Assembly: GCA_036279835.1 (NCBI GenBank)
Contig: DASUII010000015.1
Coordinates: 1-9,909 of the forward strand
Length of the DNA: 9,909 bases
Reading direction: 5' to 3'
Origin: GCA-003244245 sp036279835
GTDB taxonomy: Bacteria > Actinomycetota > Actinomycetes > Mycobacteriales > Pseudonocardiaceae
The position numbers and the translations under genes are program-made. Below are positions 5,818-9,909 of this stretch, piece after piece (positions within the stretch are counted from its first letter, which is position 1; each line of letters opens with the position of its first letter). The notes beneath the pieces were generated by a model. That model had not been told where the DNA came from and ran no database searches. It saw only the letters and a list, made by a program, of their open reading frames with translations.

Positions 5818-8800
5818 GTGCTTGCGGCCGCCGACGTGCAACGCTCCGTGACCTCCCGAGCGGGCGTGCTCGCCGGGCTGGCCGCGCTGACCCTCGTCGC
5901 TGCGATCGGAGTGCTGCTGGCCCCGGTGACCGCCCAGGACCCGGTGGTCAGCTGGCCACCGGCCGGTCAGCCGGCACGCTCGACGGTGCTGCCGCTGGTG
6001 CCCTACCGACCGTTGAGCCTGACTGCCCGGGTGCCGTGCGCGGCGCTGTCCGCGCTGGACCGCCAACCCGCCGGCGGCGACGCGCTGCGCACCCTGCCCG
6101 CCACCGCCGGAAAGCCGGGACAGCTCAGCCAGGGCCTGGTCGTCGCGGTCCACGGCGGCGCGGTGCAGGTGACCGCCTCGGGTGCGACGGTGCTGCGCGA
6201 GGTGCTGCCAGCCGGCGGGTGTACCTACCGGGTACTGGCCGATGCCGGCGGCGTACGGGTATCGCGCGACGGGCTGCGGCGCGGCTCTGCGTCAGTGCAG
6301 GTACCGGAGGTCAGCGAGCTGGCCACTGAGCTGGACGGCCAGCCGGCGGCGGCGGGGTTGGCGGTGTCGCTACACACCGATGCCCGCTACGAATCCACCC
6401 CGACAGCGCTGAAGACCGGACTGCTGGTGACTTGCGCCGCGGCCCTGCTGATGCTGCTCGGGTTGGCCTGGCGGTGGTGGGGCGCCCAGCCGGTAACCGC
6501 TGCGCCCGCGCGACTTCGCGCACACGTCGCTGACGCCGTGCTGGTGGTCGTCTCGGCGATGTGGGTGCTGCTGGCTCCGACGAACTTCGACGACTCCTGG
6601 TACATGCAGATGGCCCGCGGTGCCACCGCCTCCGGGTCGGTCGGCAATGCGATCTACATGTTCAACGTCACCGAGAACCCCTTCGTGGCCAGCCAGTACG
6701 TGCTGCAGGTGTGGGGTTCGCTCGGCGGGTGGGGCCTGGCGTGGATGCGGCTGGTGCCGCTGGCCTACGGGCTGGTCACCTGGCTGCTGCTGCGGTTGCT
6801 GCTCGTTGCGGGTTTCGGTCCCGAATTGGGTACCAGCCGGGCTACCTGGGCGCTGCTGGTGGCCTACCTGCTGTGGTGGCTGCCCTACGGGATGACGCTG
6901 CGTCCCGAACCGCTGATCGTGTTGCTAGCCGCGGCGACGCTGCTGCTTGCGGAGCTGGCCCGGCGACGCCGCTCGGTCGGCGTGCTGGCCGCAGCCACCG
7001 CCACCGCCGCGCTGGCGATCTCGGTCTCCCCGTCCGGGCTGGTCGCCATCGCGCCGCTGCTGCTGGCGCTGCCGTGGCTGTGGCGGTGGCTGCGCGCACA
7101 GCGCGCCACGGCGCGGGTGGCTGCGGTCCTGGTACTGGCCGCCGCGAGCACCAGCCTGGTGCTGGTGGGATTCGCTGACGCGACGCTCGGCGACGTGCTG
7201 GAGTCCGCCGCAGTGCACCAGTGGTACTACCAGACGTTCGCCTGGTACCAGGAGAACGTCCACTACAAGACGATCCTGAGCTTCGAGGATTCCAGCCAGT
7301 GGGCCCGCCGAGCCCCCGTGGTGCTGACAATCGCGACCCTCCTACTCCTAGCCGTGAACCGGGCACCTGCACTACGCCTCCCGAACTCCACAGCAGCGCT
7401 GTTTACCCGGCTGCGGACAGCACTGCTGTGGAGTTCGGGAAGTGCAGAGTCAGGCAGCGACGGCGGCGGCGATCCGGTGTGGCGGATGCTGGTGAGCAGT
7501 GCGGGGTGCTCGGCGTTGGCATTGGCGCTACTGGCGCCGACGCCGACGAAGTTCGTCAACCACTTCGGGGCGGCGGCGGCCGCGCCCACGGTGTTGCTCG
7601 CCGCCGCCCTGTTGCGCTCCCCGCTGCTGGCCGCGGTGCAGGCTGGTCTGCGGCGCCATCGCGCCAGCGTCATCGCAGCCACGGTGGGGACAGCGCTGAT
7701 GATCGGTGCGGTGTCCTGGAGTTTCGCCGGGCCCAACCTGTGGCGGCCCTACTCCGACCGCGGCCAGCCCTTCGGCAACCACCTCACCGCGTCCGCGGAC
7801 CACCCCGACCTGGTGGGCATGCGCCCGAAGCTGGGCCCCGTGCAGTTGGCAAACCCGCTGGTCTGGGTGGCGGTCGCGGTGGCGGCAGGCGGATGGATGT
7901 GGTGGCGGCAGCGACGCCGCGGTCGGGATTCGGCCCTGACTCCCGACCGAGCGGTGTTGCTGACCGGTTCGACGGCGATGGTAGTGATGATCATCGTGGT
8001 GTTCTGGTGGGCGCCGTTGCGCCAGTACCCGGGCTGGTCGGTAGCCCTGTCGGCGGTTCGGTCGGTCCAAGGCCAACCGTGCTCACTGGCCGACTACGCA
8101 CAGGTCCTGGTCGACATACCGGCGCAACCGGTGCCAGTCGGATCGGCGATAACCGAGGGAGGGTTCGCCGCCGCGGCGAACCGGCCGTTACCCGAGCCGG
8201 TGCCCGCGCCGAATCCGGGCACGCTGGTCTGGCACGACGCCGTCAACACCGACCTGCGCAGCGACCCGGACACGAGCTCACTGACCAGCCCGGCGGGCTT
8301 GCTCGTCACGCCGTGGTTCGCGCTGCCACCCGATGGTGGCAGCACCCTGCTGGTCCCGCTGCTCGGCGCTCGAGCCGCCCAGCAGCTGACTCTGGAGTAC
8401 GCCACCGCCGTTGGGTCGAACCCCGCCCTGGCGGGCAGCACGTCGCTGCGGCCCGACCCGGCCGTGCCCAGGACCCAGTGGCACCAAGCAGCCGTTGCCC
8501 TGGACCGGCTCGGCACGCAGCGGCCGTCGAGCGTGCGGGTGGTGATCCGCGACTGGATGGTGACCGATGCCGGCAGCTGGCTTGCGGTGGGCCAACCGCG
8601 GCTGGCGAACTGGCGCCCGCTGACGACGTTTATCGCCGGCCGGCCGGTGTACGTCGACCAGCTCACCGCGGCGCTGTTGCCCTGCCTCGACCAGGTCGGC
8701 GTCGAGCATGGCATCGCACGGGCGCCGCAGGTGCTGGTGCTCAGCGACGAAGATTTCGGCCGGGGCTTCCTCGATCTCGGGTTCGAGCTGCACCGGGGCG

Positions 8801-9021
8801 GCACTGAGGTGCCGGTGAGCCGCTCCGGCACTGCCGTGCGGATGCCCGCCCGGCTGGTGCCCAGCGGGCCGCCCACATTGCCCTGGGGCCGGGTCGAGCG
8901 GGTCGTCTACGACCACCCCGTCGGCTTAATCGACCTACACGTCCACACCGTCCGTAGGCCCGGCTGGACCCGCCTCCCCACCCTCGCCGCCAAGACCTAC
9001 CACGGAAACACCACTGACTGA
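5818..9021 (+). CDS. Divergent Emb-family arabinosyltransferase paralogue
   Basis: A 1067-residue Emb-family GT-C protein, clearly paralogous to the upstream emb but far more diverged. It should use decaprenyl-phosphate-arabinose at the outer face of the membrane, though its acceptor is unknown. Retained features are TM1 (~15-38), SWPPAG at 45-50 (parallel to TWPRSG in the other copy), NFDDSWYMQM at 256-265 with Asp258 in the catalytic position, LRPEP at 361-365, FADATLGDVLE at 452-462 and TPTKFVNHFG at 575-584. In the last motif the first His of HHF is Asn581. The C-terminal domain lacks the LDW and DW-DWG aromatic motifs of the other copy, having YVDQLT at 945-950 instead of LDWPVG. Residues ~517-544 are an insertion encoded by a palindromic element. 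It ends in a basic tail at ~1046-1067. The GTG start has no ribosome binding site. Subtype (EmbA, B or C) cannot be assigned. Confidence 0.9.
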   Translation: MLAAADVQRSVTSRAGVLAGLAALTLVAAIGVLLAPVTAQDPVVSWPPAGQPARSTVLPLVPYRPLSLTARVPCAALSALDRQPAGGDALRTLPATAGKPGQLSQGLVVAVHGGAVQVTASGATVLREVLPAGGCTYRVLADAGGVRVSRDGLRRGSASVQVPEVSELATELDGQPAAAGLAVSLHTDARYESTPTALKTGLLVTCAAALLMLLGLAWRWWGAQPVTAAPARLRAHVADAVLVVVSAMWVLLAPTNFDDSWYMQMARGATASGSVGNAIYMFNVTENPFVASQYVLQVWGSLGGWGLAWMRLVPLAYGLVTWLLLRLLLVAGFGPELGTSRATWALLVAYLLWWLPYGMTLRPEPLIVLLAAATLLLAELARRRRSVGVLAAATATAALAISVSPSGLVAIAPLLLALPWLWRWLRAQRATARVAAVLVLAAASTSLVLVGFADATLGDVLESAAVHQWYYQTFAWYQENVHYKTILSFEDSSQWARRAPVVLTIATLLLLAVNRAPALRLPNSTAALFTRLRTALLWSSGSAESGSDGGGDPVWRMLVSSAGCSALALALLAPTPTKFVNHFGAAAAAPTVLLAAALLRSPLLAAVQAGLRRHRASVIAATVGTALMIGAVSWSFAGPNLWRPYSDRGQPFGNHLTASADHPDLVGMRPKLGPVQLANPLVWVAVAVAAGGWMWWRQRRRGRDSALTPDRAVLLTGSTAMVVMIIVVFWWAPLRQYPGWSVALSAVRSVQGQPCSLADYAQVLVDIPAQPVPVGSAITEGGFAAAANRPLPEPVPAPNPGTLVWHDAVNTDLRSDPDTSSLTSPAGLLVTPWFALPPDGGSTLLVPLLGARAAQQLTLEYATAVGSNPALAGSTSLRPDPAVPRTQWHQAAVALDRLGTQRPSSVRVVIRDWMVTDAGSWLAVGQPRLANWRPLTTFIAGRPVYVDQLTAALLPCLDQVGVEHGIARAPQVLVLSDEDFGRGFLDLGFELHRGGTEVPVSRSGTAVRMPARLVPSGPPTLPWGRVERVVYDHPVGLIDLHVHTVRRPGWTRLPTLAAKTYHGNTTD
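7367..7447. repeat. In-frame palindromic insertion element within emb
   Basis: An 81-base imperfect palindrome. The ends CTGCACT (7367-7373) and AGTGCAG (7441-7447) are inverted repeats. Inside, 7379-7396 and 7423-7440 form a perfect 18-bp stem (CCCGAACTCCACAGCAG core). After one C/A mismatch a further 5 bp (GCTGT 7398-7402, ACAGC 7417-7421) pair around a 14-base loop. A 5-base bulge (7374-7378) separates the outer arm. It is 27 codons long, matching the extra ~29 residues relative to the other emb, and 12 of its 28 codons (517-544) end in A or T against few nearby. No target duplication is evident. Confidence 0.75.
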
Positions 9022-9036
9022 CTGAGGAGCCGCCGC

Positions 9037-9060
9037 ATGGCAGGTATTCTCCATTTGTGA
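9037..9060 (+). other. Seven-codon leader ORF before vapB
   Basis: ATG at 9037 opens a tiny frame, MAGILHL, ending at TGA 9058-9060. It has a strong ribosome binding site, GAGGAG (9024-9029), 7 bases upstream, starting just after the emb stop. Its stop overlaps the vapB GTG as GTGA, the same geometry used between vapB and vapC. It could couple vapB translation to transcripts reading through from emb. It may also be chance. Confidence 0.35.
9045..9050 (+). promoter_or_regulatory. Candidate -10 element (TATTCT) for vapBC
   Basis: TATTCT is a good TANNNT match placed exactly 6 bases before the GTG at 9057, predicting a leaderless vapBC transcript. The GTG itself lies in a short dyad, TGTG-A-CACA (9056-9064), a possible site for autorepression by the antitoxin. 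No -35 element is obvious. Confidence 0.55.
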
Positions 9061-9335
9061 CACACATTCCGTCGGAGTGGCCGGGGGTCGAAATCTCTGT
9101 CAACGAGCAGGGACGAGTGACGATCCCGGCACAGGTGCGCCGCGCTGCGGGAATCGAGGCTGGGATGCCGTTGGTGGCATACGTCGAAGACGGCCGCGTG
9201 GTGATTGAAACCCGGGAGCAGTTGGCCGACCGCATCCGTCGTGACGTCGCCGCCGCCTGGGTAGGTGAGGGGTCAGTGGTGGACGAATTCATCGCCGACC
9301 GCCGCGCTGAAGCGACCCGCGAAGATCAGCCGTGA
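9057..9335 (+). CDS. vapB: VapB-type antitoxin, AbrB/MazE-like swapped-hairpin domain
   Basis: The 92-residue product has an N-terminal AbrB/MazE/SpoVT-type DNA-binding domain: ISVNEQGRVTIPAQVRRAAG at 13-32, then the second half of the barrel to ~53 (LVAYVEDGRVVIE). A C-terminal segment including SVVDEFIADRRAEA (73-86) is the usual toxin-wrapping helix of VapB antitoxins. It should bind and neutralise the PIN toxin encoded next and, with it, repress its own promoter. The stop overlaps the vapC GTG as GTGA, giving coupled synthesis. The GTG at 9057 is the only start codon in this frame after the upstream stop at 9015. It lacks a ribosome binding site but has a well-placed -10 element, so the mRNA may be leaderless. 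The gene begins 35 bases after the second emb gene, which appears functionally unrelated. Confidence 0.88.
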   Translation: MTHIPSEWPGVEISVNEQGRVTIPAQVRRAAGIEAGMPLVAYVEDGRVVIETREQLADRIRRDVAAAWVGEGSVVDEFIADRRAEATREDQP

Positions 9336-9712
9336 CGGTCGTGTTGGATGCCTCAGCGGTGTTGGCGTGGCTGCGTGACGAACCCGGCGCTAACGTGGTG
9401 CACCCGTTGCTCCCCGTCGCGGTCATGTCTGCGGCGAACTGGTCGGAGACCTGGCAAAAGCTCCACCAGCACGGCGCCGACGCCGGGCGAGCCACCAGCC
9501 GGTTGCGCACCCTCGGAGTTCGGGTAGAACCGCTCACCGAAGCCGATGCGGTCACCGCCGCGAGCCTGTGGACGAGCACCCGCGCGGCGGGGTTGTCTCT
9601 GGGCGATCGATGCTGCCTGGCCTTGGCCGCCAGATTGGACCTGACCACGGTCACCGCCGACACCGCCTGGGCCGCCCTCGACGTCGACATCGCCATCCAG
9701 ATCATCCGCTGA
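9332..9712 (+). CDS. vapC: VapC-type PIN-domain toxin (ribonuclease)
   Basis: A 126-residue single-domain PIN protein, the usual VapC length. VapC toxins are metal-dependent endoribonucleases that typically cut tRNA or rRNA; this one's target cannot be read from sequence. The acidic active-site set is visible: Asp6 in VVLDASA, Glu39 in NWSET, Asp92 in LSLGDRCCLALA and Asp110 in VTADTAW. All expected positions are filled, so the toxin looks intact. The GTG start overlaps the vapB stop (GTGA), with GAAGATCAGCC upstream giving only a weak ribosome binding site, so translation probably depends on coupling. The gene ends at 9712 and is followed by a palindrome and a strong hairpin. Two adjacent Cys (94-95) in the third motif are slightly unusual. 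Confidence 0.9.
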   Translation: MTVVLDASAVLAWLRDEPGANVVHPLLPVAVMSAANWSETWQKLHQHGADAGRATSRLRTLGVRVEPLTEADAVTAASLWTSTRAAGLSLGDRCCLALAARLDLTTVTADTAWAALDVDIAIQIIR

Positions 9713-9715
9713 CTC

Positions 9716-9727
9716 AGTGCCGGCACT
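9716..9727. repeat. 12-bp perfect palindrome after vapC
   Basis: AGTGCCGGCACT is a perfect dyad with no loop, placed 3 bases after the vapC stop. Having no loop, it is more like a protein-binding site or a chance GC-rich palindrome than an RNA hairpin. Confidence 0.4.
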
Positions 9728-9744
9728 CGACGTCGTGAACTCGA

Positions 9745-9783
9745 CAGTACGGACGTTTCCGACCGGTAAGAACGTCCGTACTG
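9745..9783. terminator. 13-bp perfect hairpin downstream of vapBC
   Basis: CAGTACGGACGTT (9745-9757) and AACGTCCGTACTG (9771-9783) pair perfectly around a 13-base loop (TCCGACCGGTAAG). It lies 32 bases after the vapC stop, so it probably ends the vapBC transcript. No U-tract follows. Its precise symmetry would also suit a dispersed repeat or an operator. Confidence 0.65.
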
Positions 9784-9909
9784 ATGCTCCTATAGAAGTC
9801 AAGGCTCACGTGCGTCGTTTCGTGGGGTAGTTCGGGGGGCGTTTTCTGCGGAGTTGGTCCGGTGCGCGCCGGTGGAGGAGCAGGCCAGTTTCACCAGCCG
9901 GCTGATGGT
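9784..9909. other. Right-edge region, no certain gene
   Basis: No supported gene. The first part (9784-9802) is locally A/T-rich (CTCCTATAGAAG). From 9785 a plus-strand frame stays open to the window end (including SAELVRCAPVEEQASF and an ATG at 9905), and a minus-strand frame is open from the right edge until a stop near 9800. Either could be the edge of a neighbouring gene. The sequence does not decide between them. Confidence 0.3.

Noticed and set aside
7320..7460. Frameshift or pseudogene in the second emb at the palindrome
   Set aside because: The frame is intact across the element and family motifs continue on both sides (FADATL before, TPTKF after).
7221..8807. A 528-codon open frame in another plus-strand frame inside the second emb gene
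   Set aside because: It is a high-GC shadow: rich in Arg, Gly and Ala with no membrane or domain pattern, while the overlapping emb frame is family-typical throughout.
9013..9024. A tandem ACTG x3 repeat across the emb stop codon
   Set aside because: Too short to separate from chance. No functional context beyond the stop codon was seen.
1..9909. CRISPR array, insertion sequence with transposase, rRNA or phage genes
   Set aside because: No spaced direct repeats, transposase motifs or rRNA-like sequence were found on either strand by eye.

Overview
The window is high-GC actinobacterial DNA. It carries part of a cell-wall arabinogalactan locus followed by a small toxin-antitoxin module. The combination of an ABC-type galactan exporter ATPase (Wzt/RfbE-like), a GlfT1-like galactofuranosyltransferase, two Emb arabinosyltransferases and an Rv3789-like GtrA protein points to an arabinogalactan-bearing actinomycete. 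A Pseudonocardiaceae-type genome is my best guess from gene order and divergence, but this is inference and not a species call.

Layout, left to right. (1) 1-798 is the 3' part of a Wzt-like ATPase cut by the window edge. It overlaps by 4 bp (ATGA) the glfT1-like gene at 795-1676, so the pair forms one translationally coupled operon. (2) After a short gap with a hairpin, 1779-5102 encodes a canonical EmbB/EmbC-like arabinosyltransferase. (3) A 224-bp convergent gap (5103-5326) holds a cluster of competing hairpins near the emb end. (4) gtrA lies on the minus strand (5327-5794). (5) A second, strongly diverged Emb paralogue (5818-9021) is read divergently from gtrA. (6) A VapB/VapC-type antitoxin and PIN-domain toxin (9057-9335, 9332-9712) overlap by 4 bp (GTGA). 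(7) The last ~200 bp hold a 12-bp palindrome, a strong 13-bp hairpin and no certain gene. No gene-free stretch exceeds 300 bp.

How the genes fit together (family knowledge plus inference): GlfT1 starts the galactan chain on the lipid-linked GlcNAc-Rha primer at the cytoplasmic face, and the Wzm/Wzt transporter is thought to export the galactan. GtrA assists supply of decaprenyl-phosphate arabinose, the lipid donor, and the Emb enzymes polymerise arabinan outside the membrane from that donor.

Main points of interest: an ~81-bp palindromic element sits in frame inside the second emb gene and accounts for nearly all of a ~29-residue insertion. Three genes (both emb genes and vapB) share the same TANNNT-N6-GTG arrangement with no Shine-Dalgarno site, as expected of leaderless mRNAs. 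The second Emb has lost the C-terminal sugar-binding aromatic motifs while keeping the catalytic Asp pair. vapB is also preceded by a seven-codon ORF with a good ribosome binding site that ends in a GTGA overlap with it.
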